Below, piece by piece: positions 46,832-57,915 of a stretch of 64,000 nt of DNA (positions within the stretch are counted from its first letter, which is position 1; every line of letters starts with the position of its first letter). The position numbers were made by a program, and so were the translations under genes. The stretch lies in assembly GCA_020631735.1 (NCBI GenBank), contig CM036179.1, forward strand, positions 25,535,063 through 25,599,062, given 5' to 3'. The notes under the pieces are model-generated. The model saw only the letters and a program-made list of their open reading frames with translations. It was not told the origin of the DNA and made no database searches. Source of the stretch: Saccharum officinarum (Eukaryota > Streptophyta > Magnoliopsida > Poales > Poaceae).

Positions 46832-47899
46832 TGTCGGGTACCAGCAAAATAGGGTACCCGATTTTCACCGCAAAAACTACCCACCAAGGCAGAGTAATGG
46901 CCCACGACCCACCACAGCCGGCCTAGGCCTTACTCAGCTTAAAACTAGAGCCAAAAGACAAGTGCCTGAGCCTCCTAGCACTCCTTCGCTTCGTCCAACC
47001 TCTCTCCGTCTCGCTCGACCCTCATGACATCATCCAGACACCCGAGCCCTATGATGTCATCAAGGCACTCGACCCCTTTGCACGGCTATTGCTTCGCTCG
47101 ACCCCCACTATAACGCACTGCCACAGGTATGCACGGGCCCCTACCCTTTCCTGTTAAGGAACAGGAGCTCACCGCGTCGTGCAGGATCGCTTGGGAACTT
47201 GTAACACCTGATTCATGATCCAATCAAGGCTTCCACAGATCTTTCTCGCCCCCATGATAGTAATAGGAAGAAGCTACACTACGTCGCACCCTACCATGTC
47301 CACCTCAACGAGATAGGGAGCAACGGCTGTCCAGGCCCCCTACCTTTCCGCTGGCGCATCTTTAGGGCCACAAAATCTTCTTCATCATGACACTGTGTCA
47401 GGGTATGGCCTCGCCGCATCATCTACAACCACGGTGTGCCACCACCGTGATGATGACTGTGCGAACACATGAACTGAGAGGAAAGCTAGGAATAGAGAGC
47501 ACCTTAGGGCATTCTCTTTCCATTTTCGTACATCAAAATGTTGTCACCCGACCCCTCCCTTTGCATACTATAAAAGGGGAGGAAGGGACCCTCGACCAAA
47601 GATGGTGGCACGACAAGACAACACCACGCAATGGCAATGTACTAAGCACACACTCAAGCACCCGAACACACCCACGCACAGAGACCTGGGAGCCATCCCT
47701 CTCTCAGCCAGCTTGTATCCCCCTACTACAAGCACTCCGGTGCAAAGCAACACGAGCAGCAGCGAGCACTGGAAGTAGGGATGTTCAGCCCGAACCAGTA
47801 TACATATTGTGTCCGCCTTGCACAACATCGGAGGCTCTGACGCGCAACTTCATTCACTTATCACCGTCTCTAGATACCCCCCGTTCTAGAACACCGACA
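46832..47899 (+). repeat. 3' LTR of the Tat-like element
   Basis: TGTCGGGTACCAGCAAAATA at the start, CTAGAACACCGACA at the end, then the duplication CTGTT. The TATA box TATAAAAGG is at 47569-47577. Confidence 0.92.
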
Positions 47900-48830
47900 C
47901 TGTTGGTATTTATTAACGCTCATAAAAAAGATCCGCAAGCGCACGGATACCGCTATAGCTTTCACCCAGAGGTTTTAAATATTATATCCATAGGGAAACA
48001 TGTGAGCGCAACTAAGTCTATGCTTAACCCCTAAGAAGCATCAAGGACGAAGATGATAGGGAAATAAATCAGATCACTAAGGTCTTCTAGTTCTAACCCT
48101 CGCAAGCTATGCCTAGTATTGTGTATCTGGGGACATTACTTAAGAAAAGACACCAGTAGAGGATGGTTTCCTTAGCAACCAGGTCCTACTAGTCCTACAA
48201 ACGAGAGGTGGACTATAGAAGATTCAATGAGGTAAAGTCACCCTCGCGTGCTACCACTGATCCGGAAAAGTAGGGTGCATCTACGAGTAACCCGAGTCTA
48301 AGTGCCACGCTTACACTAGAATTATACCTTAAACTACGGCCATAGGTTAAAGTACTCAAAAGAGACTCGCAATCCTAAAGAACAATATAAACAATGTTAC
48401 TTACTTGAGTTAGAAGTTGATTACTAGAGGAATCTCAGAAGCAAGCTCTCGAGGAACTTAATCCTGCAGGTACAAGCCGTAGAGGGAGCACCGACAGGCC
48501 GACACTTCCTCCAAACTCTTCTCTCACACTCTATCTCTCTATATCTAAAAGACTAGTCGAATCTCTGGAGGACTACATGACTAATCTTCTATTGATGGCT
48601 ATCTCTGAGAGGTAGATCCTTTTATGGGACCCCTCTCAATTGATCCTCACTAGAAAATATGAATTAGGGTTTTAGGGATGCCTTTAGCTTAGGGGGTACA
48701 GGGCTGCTTATATAGGATGGTGGGATGAACTAGAGCCCTTGGATCAAACCGACTTTGATCTACAACAAAGATTGGACCTCACTGGCGGTGGGGAACCGAT
48801 GTTCAAAGCGGGCCATGAATGGGCTTTGGC

Positions 48831-48888
48831 CTAGGTTAGCCAACCTAGGCCTAGGTCGGCCAACCTAGGCCCAGGTCGGCCGACCCCC
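48831..48888. repeat. 20-bp palindromic tandem repeat in solo LTR S2
   Basis: Three copies of a unit close to CTAGGTCGGCCAACCTAGGC; the last is diverged. Each unit is itself partly self-complementary. Solo LTR S1 has a different GC-rich palindrome at the matching place (about 24080-24130). Confidence 0.85.
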
Positions 48889-50417
48889 TTCTGTGGCCCT
48901 TTGGCCTAAGTTTTGGTGGATCGCCTTCTCGTGTTCTCTAGAATCTTCTCAAGTTGGTTCCGCGGTGGAATATGCTTTTTAGCCCGACATCCTTAATATC
49001 TTGCCTCATTTTCTTGATAAACCCTGCAGAAACACAGATTCACCAAAATATGTGGAATTATATAAGTTTAATCCCTAATTCTATGTTGGAGATTGATTTA
49101 TGTCCTTATTCATGTTTCATTGATGGTTTATAATTGATGTTAGTGACCGTCAACAATCACCATGAATAAACAAATACACAATGAAATGCACATCAAATAG
49201 AGAACACTTATAGCTAAGTAGAGCATATAGCCACCAAGAGTAGCCAAACCTTTCTGACCATCTTTCTTTCCTCTATTGAAACTCTTAACACCATCAAGCA
49301 ACCAATGCAACACAAACCCAGACCAGTCATAAGAACAAATATTCTGAATGTCTTCAAAAACACCAAGGTACCGAGGGCTAGGCACAATGTTAGAATTGGG
49401 ACAAAGAAAACAATGGAGAGCCACAACCAAGAAACATATCAACACTTGTTCATCAGTCACATCAACAGCATTAAGCTTCTCAGCAAAGAAAGATATTTGA
49501 GGCAAAGAAGACTTATCAATCTTAGACAAAACAATAGATCTACCATTGGAGTAATTAGAAGGAAACAGAGTGCCTCCAATAGGAATACCAATAACAAGGT
49601 TGACAGTTTCAGCAGTCAACGATATAACCTTGCCACGAATAAGAAGATCACCAAACTTGCACTCAACATGGGAGGCCAACCACTTACTGAACTTCTTTGG
49701 CACAAAGCACTTGTGAAAGAGCAAAAGCGAGCCAAATCCATAGCTCCTAATGACATCCTTCTTTTTTTAGACATAGAGACAATAACAATAGCAAATTTAG
49801 AGACAGACTGCCTAGTGAACCCATCATTCGAACATGAGACATATTTCTTTTTCTTAGACTATTAGCAAAGAGAAAATTTAGAAAATTAGATAAAACAATG
49901 CTATGGATAAATGCTGAATCTAAGGATTAGGAAATCGAAGAACCAAATTAGAACTGATAATCCATAACATAAATGAAAAACTAATACCTGAGATTGCAAA
50001 GCCAAAGTCAATTTTCGCTTCAATTCCTTAACTCTCTTAAATTGTTACAATGAAAAAAAGTTAGACACACAATACGAACAAAAAAGGGGAAAAATAAGGA
50101 CTTACATCTCTCAAACATTGCTCATACAGAGCTGCATTGAATTTTCTCACTGATGAACCATTAGAAGACGAATCCTACAAAAAACATAAAAACAATAATT
50201 TAAAGGAAAGTTAAAAAGCAAAGCATAAACATTAAAATGAAATGAAACAAACCTCAGACAAAGTATCATCATCGAAAAAAGATTTATCATGAACAACATC
50301 ATCATGGACAAATTGAGAACACATGACATCTTCGCTACCATTATCTTCTATATCATCAAATTCATCTTCAGAAGATAAATCAACATCTCGACGCCTTTTT
50401 CTACCTCTAGTGTCCAT

Positions 50418-52284
50418 CTATAATAACATAATCAACAAATAGGATCAGCATACTAAATGAATTTAAGATATGGTTACAAAGCTACCTAGCTAACTCTACG
50501 GAGGTAACTGCTAGATCCATCCAGCATACACAAAGGATAACCTAATTCATTTAGCATCAGCCAGAGAAGTATGATAAAGAAAAATACCAAGACAAGCAAA
50601 GGAAATTATATACATTATATATTGATAAATACTTAACTATAAATAAACTGGAAGAAGAACATGTAATATTCATCCTAAATAGGAGCCAGACAAAAATAGT
50701 TGCACATTATCCTAAAATAGAGCCTGACAAAACCAATATGAAAAATCTAACAAATAAAAAACAAAGCATGTGAATAATAATGCACAAGTACAAGGACTTA
50801 ATAACTAAACCCAATAAAATAACAAAGACTGAAAAGCACCAAGGATGATCAATAGATAATTTCATAATAAAGGCAAACCAGCAGCAGCAAATATTCATAC
50901 AATATCAATTACATTTAGCAGCAGCAAAAGGTGGCATACTATCGTTATTTAATATTCCAATAATGTGTCATGCAAAGAGAATCAGCAGAAACAACTAATT
51001 ACAGTATTTAAATTTATATTTTCTATCAACACAAAATCAGAAAAAATAATGAAAGAACACAACTCTGCAAAGCAATGATCCATAATTCATAGGCAAAAAA
51101 AACAGTTGCACTAACAGAAATAATATAACTAATACATAAAGAATAACAAATCATTATCAAAACAAAAGGAGTCAAATAGATAAAAAGCAAATAGATCTAT
51201 TACATAGGACAAACGAGCAACATCATAATGTCATAGATTCAAACAAAGCAATCCATTGATAGTTACCTAACCAACTTGCACTGATATCAGCACAAATAGG
51301 AACATAGGCACAATACACTACATCAGGACAAAAAAAGCCACCTACCTTAGGGCATAAACCAAACCAATCTATGAACAACAGCAAATACCAGCTCCACATC
51401 GACCAACACATACATAGAGATGGATGAATAGAAATGGACAGAATAGATAGAATATTGAAAGACCAAAGACTAATGAAATACCAAATAATGAAAGATCAAA
51501 AAATGTTAAATATCATTCACAAGTACAAGGACATATTATATCAAGCTAATGAAAGACCACAGACTGAAATGCTACAAGCTATCATCAGTTGATTAATACA
51601 TAAGTAAAGCAAACCATCAGGAGGAAGAGTCAAAACATCAACTGTTAAATTCAGCAAACACAACTGCATGTCATACTGGCATATATTTAACATTAATAAA
51701 ACCTAATAAAATATGTCATACACAAATATCAATAGCAATAAGTTTATGATAATATTGAAAGAGTTCTTCTCTATAAACACAATTACAAATCTAATGAAAA
51801 ACAATATCTCAGCATTGCAATGTTCCATACTCCGAAGGCAATAAGACACTGTAGCAGTACCAGGATTACTATACCTAATACTAACACATAAACAAATTAG
51901 CATCAAGATAGGTGGAATCAAACAAAGAATAAGCAAATTCGTTCATTTCACTTTAAAAAAGAAGTATCGACATGGCATAAATTGAATTGACAAATCCAAT
52001 GATAGATACCAACCAACTAGGATTAATATCAACAAAAACAGGAACATGCACAGAATATAAAAGATCAGGATGAGAGAGCCACATACCTTGAGACCAAAAC
52101 CGATCCAATCTCTGAAGAACACCAAATCCTAGCTCTATATCGACCAACATACAGATACATCCATGAATAGAAATGGTCAGAACAAATTAGACAGAGAAGC
52201 TAGGGTTCAAAAATTAAAGAAAACCCTAACAACGAACACAAAGTTCTAAATTGAATCATCCATACGAATACATGATCAATCAAA
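50418..52284. other. AT-rich 5' region of the MULE with diverged direct repeats
   Basis: No gene; all frames are short and hydrophobic from A/T richness. A block at about 51265-51450 and one at about 51995-52175 are diverged direct repeats (ATATCAGCACAAATAGGAAC versus ATATCAACAAAAACAGGAAC; CCACCTACCTTAGGGCATAA versus CCACATACCTTGAGACCAAA; ATCGACCAACACATACATAG versus ATCGACCAACATACAGATAC), spaced by about 730 bp. They may be subterminal repeats or duplicated 5'-leader exons of the ULP1-like gene. Confidence 0.5.
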
Positions 52285-52384
52285 NNNNNNNNNNNNNNNN
52301 NNNNNNNNNNNNNNNNNNNNNNNNNNNNNNNNNNNNNNNNNNNNNNNNNNNNNNNNNNNNNNNNNNNNNNNNNNNNNNNNNNNN
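52285..52384. other. Assembly gap (100 N)
   Basis: Exactly 100 N. It separates the AT-rich MULE region from a sharply GC-rich sequence, so the true junction is unknown. Confidence 0.98.
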
Positions 52385-53517
52385 GACGAGCTAGGGTTGG
52401 CACGGGGGAGCTGCGGCTGCTGCTGGCGGATTGTGCACGGCGAGGCTGGAACGGCTTGCCGGCGGCGGTGGCGCGCGGCGCAGCAGTGGCGGGCGAGGGT
52501 GCGGCTAGCGGGTGGCGCGGAGCGGCCGGTGCGGCAGGAGAGTCAGCGCGCGAGCGGCGAGCACGTGCGGGCGAGGAAGGTGCGGCGCGGGCACGGCAAA
52601 GGGTCGCCGGCGGCAAGGGAAGATACGGTGGGGCCGGCGGAAACGGCGAGACGGCGACTAGGGGCAGGCGGCGGCGGAAACGCGTGCGGGTGATAAGAAA
52701 ACCGGCCGAGGACGAACGGTTTTATGAAGGGTTAGATCCGCGCGACACGTGATGAACCAGACGCGGTGGTCGTTATGACCGGACGCGGTGGTGGCAGCGT
52801 CCGGTCCACCTCCAGTAAGCTCCTGGAGTGACCTGACGCATCGGTGATGACTGACCGGAGCGCGGTCAGAGTCCGGTCGAGGGGAGCTCGGGAAATTATC
52901 GCGAATGACCGGACGCGGTGGTGGTAACCGGACCGGACGGGGTGGTCAACAGAGGCGCGTCCGGTGCAGCGTCCGATCACTAGATCTGGAGTTGGTCTTC
53001 TGGATGACCGGACGGCGCTGCTGGACGCCGGGGCCGGACGCGGTGGTGAAGCATCACAGCGTCCGGTGCAGCGTCCGGTGCAGCGTCCGGTGACTGTTCT
53101 TCGCCCTTCTTTGTTCCGAACGACGCGACTTCTCCCAATCAGGTTCCAATTCAAAAAGACACAAATAAACACCAATTGGAACACGATATGAGAGACCTCA
53201 CTCAAACCCTCAAATTTTTCAAAATAGATTGCCTTAGGCTAGTATTATTTTTAAGAAAATAGGCAATAAACACCCAAGGAGCAACGTATGGCCATGCAAT
53301 AGAGTTTTTGAACCTTTAGGAGCGTCAAAATGCTCTCTCTATCCATGGACGAACACAGAGGTTGCTCAAAGCTTAACCGAAAAGAAACGACAAGAACAAC
53401 AACCATGCATATGCAATGCAATACAAGAAGGTAAAACTAGAAAGCTTGTCAAGTTTGATCCACGGTTAGGCTTTTTCACTCCTCCAAAAGGGTTATCGTA
53501 ACCGTGTTAGCCAAGCC
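52385..53517 (-). other. GC-rich, LTR-like region downstream of Copia element 2
   Basis: Read on the minus strand after the RNase H stop: a T-rich segment, then a cluster of CCGGACGC-type units (53100-52760), a TATA-like CATAAAA near 52726, then a GC-rich stretch up to the gap. This is the order of an LTR U3-R region. However, it does not match the 5' LTR of Copia 2 (59212-60825), so it is either a long 3' domain or part of another LTR. Frames here are by-products of GC content. Confidence 0.5.
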
Positions 53518-54406
53518 CTAAAAACAATGCGATAAAAATAAACATGGCATATTATACAATGCAATGCAAGGGACAAACACACGCTCATTTTTAAAGTTAC
53601 TAGAATCAAGCACATTGAGTTCACTTCTTAACCTACAAAAGGTTGCCTCATCCAAAGGTTTAGTGAAGATATTCGCTAATTGATTTTCACTTCTTACACC
53701 TTCTAGTGATATGTCATTTTTAGCAACGTGATCTCTTAGAAAGTGATGGCGGATATCAATGTGCTTGGTGCGAGAGTGTTGTACCGGATTGTTAGCAATT
53801 TTAACGGCACTTTCATTGTCACATAAAAGTGGCACCTTTTCAAGAACAATTCCATAGTCTAGGAGGGTTTGTTTCATATATAGTATTTGTGCACAACAAG
53901 CCCCGCGGCAATGTATTCCGCTCGGCGGTGGACAAAGCCACACTATTTTGCTTTTTAGATGACCAAGATACTAAAGATCTTCCAAGCAAATGGCACCCTC
54001 TGGATGTGCTTTTTCTATCAATTTTGCAACCGGCATAGTCCGAATCGGAATAGCCAACTAGTTGGAATCTAGCTCCTTTGGGATACCAAAGACCAATGCT
54101 TGGGGTGAGCTTAAGATATCTTAGGATTCTTTTTACGGCACTTAGGTGAGGTTCTTTAGGGCACGCTTGAAAGCGGGCACACATGCACACACTAAACATG
54201 ATATCGGGCCTAGATGCGGTAAGGTACAACAAGCTACCAATCATAGAACGGTAGAGAGTTTGATCAACCGGTTTACCTCCCTCATCTAGGTCGAGATGTC
54301 CATTTGATGGCATTGGGGTCTTGATTGGTTTGCATTCTTCCATCTTGAATCTTTTGAGAAGATCCTTGGTATACTTTTCTTGAGAGATGAAAATCCCTTC
54401 TCTCAT
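53518..54406 (-). pseudogene. pol: Copia 2 RT C-terminus and RNase H, broken
   Basis: Frame 54406-53840 has the end of the RT region (FISQEKYTKDLLKRFKM, YRSMIGSLLYLTASRPDI) and RNase H start (YSDSDYAGCKIDRKSTSRG with the catalytic Asp, then SWSSKKQNSVALSTAE with the Glu). After a shift near 53930, frame 53943-53518 has LLCDNESAVKIANNP (Asp), HSRTKHIDIRHHFLRD and NQLANIFTKPLDEATF, the normal Copia C-terminus. The Glu is followed by RN where the family has AE-Y, near the frame break. RNase H would degrade the RNA of the RNA-DNA hybrid. Confidence 0.9.
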
Positions 54407-54473
54407 TTGCTTTACTTGAAAACCAAGAAGAATGTGAGCTCACCAATCATTGACATCTCGAATTCCTTCGACA

Positions 54474-55437
54474 TCAATTCACCAAATTCCTTGCAATAAT
54501 CTTCATTTGTTGATCCGAAGATAATATCATCAACATATACTTGACAAATGAAGATCTCCCCATTAAACTTCTTGGTGAATAGTGTGGTGTCGACCTTCCC
54601 AATGGTGAAGCCCTTCTCAATGAGGAAGTCCCGGAGGCGTTCATACCACGCTCTAGGGGCTTGCTTGAGCCATATAACGCCTTGGACAACCTATAAACAT
54701 GATTAGGATATCTAGGGTCTTCAAACCCGGGAGGTTGATTAACATAGACTAGTTCATTTATAAAGCCATTTAAGAATGCACTTTTCACATCCATTTGATA
54801 TAGTTTCATATCATGATGTGATGCATATGCAAGGAGGATACGAATGGCTTCAAGTCTTGCAACGGGTGCAAAGGTCTCTCCAAAATCAAGACCTTCAACT
54901 TGAGAGAACCCCTTTGCAACTAGTCTTGCCTTGTTCCTCACCACTATGCCTTGGTCATCTTGCTTGTTTCGGAACACCCACTTGGTTCCAATGACTCTTG
55001 CACCTTTGGATGCTCTTCAAGTGTCCATACTTGATTGCGGGTGAAGTTGTTCAATTCTTCATGCATTGCAATCACCCAATCCGATCTTGAAGAGCTTCTT
55101 CTACATTCTTAGGTTCAACGCAAGAGACAAAAGAGTGATGTTCAACAAAAGAAGCTAGCTTTTGGGATCGAGTCATTACTCCCTTTGTAGGACTCCCTAT
55201 GATGAGATCTTGTGGATGTGCTTGAAGTAGTGGTGAGTTTCTTCTATCAACCACTTGAGGAGGTGGATGGGGAGCATCAACATCTTGAGTTTGTGCCTCG
55301 GCTTGTTCATGAGAGACATAAGTGTCTTCATTTTCAACTCTCTCATTCTTGTCATCATCTTGAGGCACACGTGATGAAGATGGTGGATCAACAATTTGTA
55401 CATCATCATCATCATCTTTTGGCTTGATGTCTCCCAC
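54474..55437 (-). pseudogene. pol: Copia 2 reverse transcriptase N-terminus, broken
   Basis: The frame at 55437-55072 is the Asp/Pro-rich linker ahead of RT (GVMTRSQKLASFVEHHSF, then NVEEALQD). RT itself then reads WVIAMHEELNNFTRNQVW in another frame, and 54977-54474 has [44 protein letters not shown] (first catalytic Asp) and [13 protein letters not shown]. After a break the YVDD box is readable in a third frame (54526-54537), so the active site survives at the DNA level but not in one protein. Confidence 0.9.
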
Positions 55438-55474
55438 GGCATGTTCTTCATGGCCTCCCTCAAGGGTTCATCAC

Positions 55475-56259
55475 CTACATCATCACAATTCTCAATTGCT
55501 CCTTGGAGCCGTTAGATTCATCAAATTCCACATCATATGTTTCTTCAACCAAACCGGTGGCATGGTTAAATACTCTATATGCTTTGGACTTTGATGAGTA
55601 ACCAACAAGAAAACCAATATCACAACGTCTTTGAAACTTCCCTAGGTGTTGACGCTTCTTGTAGATGTAACATTTGCAACCAAACACCCGGAAGAAAGAG
55701 ACGTCCGGCTTCTTCCCATTAAGCAACTCATAGGGGGTCTTGCCAAGAAACTTTTGTAGGAAGAGGCGATTTGAAGCATAGCATGCGGTGTTGATTGCCT
55801 CGGCCCACAACTTCTCCGGAGTGTTGTACTCATCTAGCATTGTTCTTGCAAGGGTGATCAATGTTCGGTTCTTTCTCTCAACTACACCATTTTGTTGAGG
55901 AGTGTAGGTTGAAGAGACCTCATGCTTGATTCCAATTTCATCACAATAAGCTTCAATGTTGGTGTTGTCAAACTCCTTCCATTGTCACTTCTAATCTTCT
56001 TTATCTTGACTTCAAATTCATTTTGAGCTCTCTTTGCAAACTTCTTGAAGCAATTTGCCACTTCGGATTTGTCATGAAGGAAGAAAGTCCATGTATACCT
56101 TGAGTAGTCATCCACTATCACAAGACAATAGAGATTACCACCCAAGCTCTTGTATGTTGTAGGCCCAACAAATCCATGTGTAGAAGTTCTAGCACTCTTG
56201 AAGTTGACATGAAAGCTTTGGTTGGATGAGTGTTTGCAACTTGTTTGCCCGCTTGACAT
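55475..56259 (-). pseudogene. pol: Copia 2 integrase, catalytic core and C-terminus, broken
   Basis: Frame 56259-55882 carries the first part of the core (LGGNLYCLVIVDDYSRYTW) and the second Asp (KIRSDNG), after which the frame is lost. The Glu-containing segment lies in the break. Frame 55861-55475 gives MLDEYNTPEKLWAEAINTAC, KTPYELLNGKKPDVSFFRV, FGCKCYIYKKR and GYSSKSKAYRVFN, the usual Copia integrase C-terminal block. Confidence 0.9.
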
Positions 56260-56798
56260 GCACTACAAGGTTTGTCCTTTTCAAACTTCACATCCTTCAA
56301 TCCTCTCACTAGTTCTTTCTTCAATAGCTTGTTGAGAGTGTTCATTCCAACATGAGCAAGCCTCCTATGCCAAAGCCAACCAAGTGAGGTCTTAGTGAAC
56401 AAACATGTCATCAAATTTGCATCTTCGGAGGTGAAGTCAACAAGATAAAGATTATTGTATCTAAAGCCTTTGAATATCACTTGCTTGTCATCTATCTTTG
56501 AAACTTCCACTTCATTTGGTGTGAACAAGCATTGGAAGCCAAGGTCACAAAGTTGCCCAACGGATAACAAGTTGAAACTCAATGAAGCAACATAGAGCAC
56601 ATTTGAGAGTGAATGATCATGTGATATTGCAATCTTGCCTATACCCTTGACTTTGCTCTTTGAATTATCCCCAAATGTGATCTTCTCTTGACATATTCCA
56701 TTCTCTTCAATGGTGGTGAACATACGAGGATCACCGGTCATATGTTGAGTGCAACCACTATCAATAACCCAATGAGATCCACCGGTCTTGTAGTTCAC
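56118..56798 (-). pseudogene. pol: Copia 2 protease and integrase zinc domain
   Basis: 226 aa. The protease active site is WVIDSGCTQHM near residues 10-20, then FGDNSKSKVKGIG and FNLLSVGQLCDLGF. The integrase HHCC zinc region is WHRRLAHVGMNTL ... CSACQAGKQ, then LLHMDLLG with the first catalytic Asp. The frame breaks right after this Asp and continues in the frame of 56259-55882. Unlike Copia 1, the Trp before IDSG is intact. Confidence 0.92.
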
Positions 56799-56955
56799 CT
56801 ACACACAAGAGATCAAGCTTTTTGTTTAGGGACCCAAACTTGAGAGGGGCCCTTGACTTTATCCACTAGTGACTTGGCAACCCATATTTTCTTTGGCCTA
56901 TTCTTGTTTGGGGGACCCAAAAACATGACTTTCATCTTTCCATTTGAATCTTTTC

Positions 56956-57915
56956 TTAGCATATAATGAGCATTGAAAGCGAAAGTCTAGCATGCTTGGG
57001 CAAGGGTTGTGGTGGTGGAGTTTTGCATTCATGAGCAAAATAACCTTCTTGACCACACTCAACACATCTCTTTGGCTTGGGCTTTGACTTGCTTTGTTGT
57101 TGTTGAGCTTTTGCTTTCTTCTCTTGATTTGCCAAGTACCCAATACCACTTCTATCCATCTTCATTACGGTGTTCATGAGGAGCTCACTTTGCAAATGTT
57201 GGCCTCTTGTGAACTTGCTTAGGCCGGTCTTGAGATGCTCTTTTTCTTGCTTGAGCTTTTTATTTTCTTCAATGAGTGACTCATTTGTGGGTTGCTTCTC
57301 AAGAGCCATCAAACATTTTAGCTTCTTGTTCTCATTTGCAAGCTTCTCATTCTCACTCTTAATCTTGGCATAATCATCATGGTTGCTTGACTCAACCACA
57401 CTCTTGCCTTTGCTACTAGAACCTTGCTCAATGCTTTCAATGATCAAGTCATCACATGATGTAGCTATATCACACTTAACAACATGGTTAGTAGCATCAT
57501 GTGTCTCAAGAGCAAGTTCATTAGCAACCACAAGACTATCATAGTCAATTTTTAATGTGGTGTATTTGTCCTTTAGAGAATTATGTCTAGTGATGAGCTC
57601 ATCATGCTTCTTCTCAAGTTTATCATGTTGATCTTTAAGCTCTTTATTAGAGGTTTTGAGCTCCTTGAGAGTGGAAGACATCACTTCATTTTGAACTCTA
57701 AGCTCACCACTAGTCTTTTGAATATTTTCAAGCTTGGATGAGAGTGATTCATTTTCATTTTGAAGATCATCATTTTCACTTCTAGTCCTTCTTATGATTT
57801 TAGTGTATTTGTTTAGCAATTTTACAAGTTCATCATAAGAAGGTGAATCATATTCATCATCACTATCACTATCATCATCATCATCACTATCATGGTTTTG
57901 TACCTTTTCGTTCAC
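56956..57915 (-). pseudogene. gag: Copia 2 gag, C-terminal part
   Basis: 319 aa in a different frame from the N-terminal part. An acidic run (DSDDDDDSDSDDEYDSPSYD) is followed by a long predicted coiled coil (about residues 25-240, heptad-like Leu/Lys/Glu). Zinc knuckle 2 then reads CVECGQEGYFAHEC: the His ligand is Tyr (codon at 57040-57042), a CAT to TAT change. The true family frame joins from 58-59 kb through a one-base slip in an A run near 57905. Confidence 0.88.

Larger units (their letters stand above)
42470..47899 (+). mobile_element. Tat/Grande-like non-autonomous LTR element
   Basis: Two 1068-bp LTRs (42470-43537 and 46832-47899; TGTC...CGACA) flank a 3.3-kb interior. The 5-bp duplication CTGTT is perfect (42465-42469 and 47900-47904). 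The primer-binding site follows LTR 1 and a G-rich polypurine tract precedes LTR 2, fixing the plus orientation. The interior has only gag-like remnants and an antisense frame; I find no protease, integrase or RT. The LTRs look clearly more diverged from each other than those of the 27437-37439 element. The U5 motif ACCAGTATA and the primer site recur in the element at 62014-64000, so they are related. The lineage name is an inference. Confidence 0.9.
42466..49155 (-). mobile_element. Solo LTR S2 (same family as S1), split by a nested LTR element
   Basis: Begins TGTTGGTATTTATTAACG (first four bases at 42466-42469, continuing from 47905) and ends GTGACCGTCAACA at 49155. ATCAC at 42461-42465 and 49156-49160 is a perfect 5-bp target duplication, so the ULP1-like gene was contiguous before. 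About 1.26 kb without the nested element. It aligns with S1 (GGATCAAACCGAC, CCTGCAGAAA, ACCGTCAACA). The strand of a solo LTR is uncertain. Confidence 0.9.
39130..50417 (-). pseudogene. ULP1-like cysteine protease gene of a MULE, multi-exon, decayed and interrupted
   Basis: Minus strand, many AT-rich introns, split by the LTR insertions at 42466-49155. The start is near 50417 (MDTRGRKRRRDVDLSSEDEF). Exons follow at about 50253-50417, 50106-50174, 49988-50033, then 49161-49860 (KFSKWLASHVECKFGDLLI; LGGYMLYLA), 42224-42394 (YLDHVDFSHRVSDSFPRIK), 41880-42149, Ser/Pro-rich linker exons to 40415, 40136-40312 (FWSLGESLKPGG), 39964-40061, 39779-39896, 39558-39665 and 39250-39426. The C-terminus is a peptidase C48 (Ulp1/SENP) fold: HD region H-x-F-V-F-V with FLDS, QPANN, and DSGVYVMMFLEHW, where Ser (39416-39418) stands in place of the catalytic Cys. 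Defects: TAG after the catalytic His (39860), TGA near 42231, a frameshift near 49763, and a likely lost splice donor (ATAAGT) after YLA. ULP1-like genes are known in Kaonashi-type MULEs; I infer this is one. Confidence 0.8.

Noticed and set aside
39130..50417. Host SUMO protease gene
   Set aside because: Multiple inactivating changes and the adjacent MULE transposase argue for transposon cargo, not a functional host gene.
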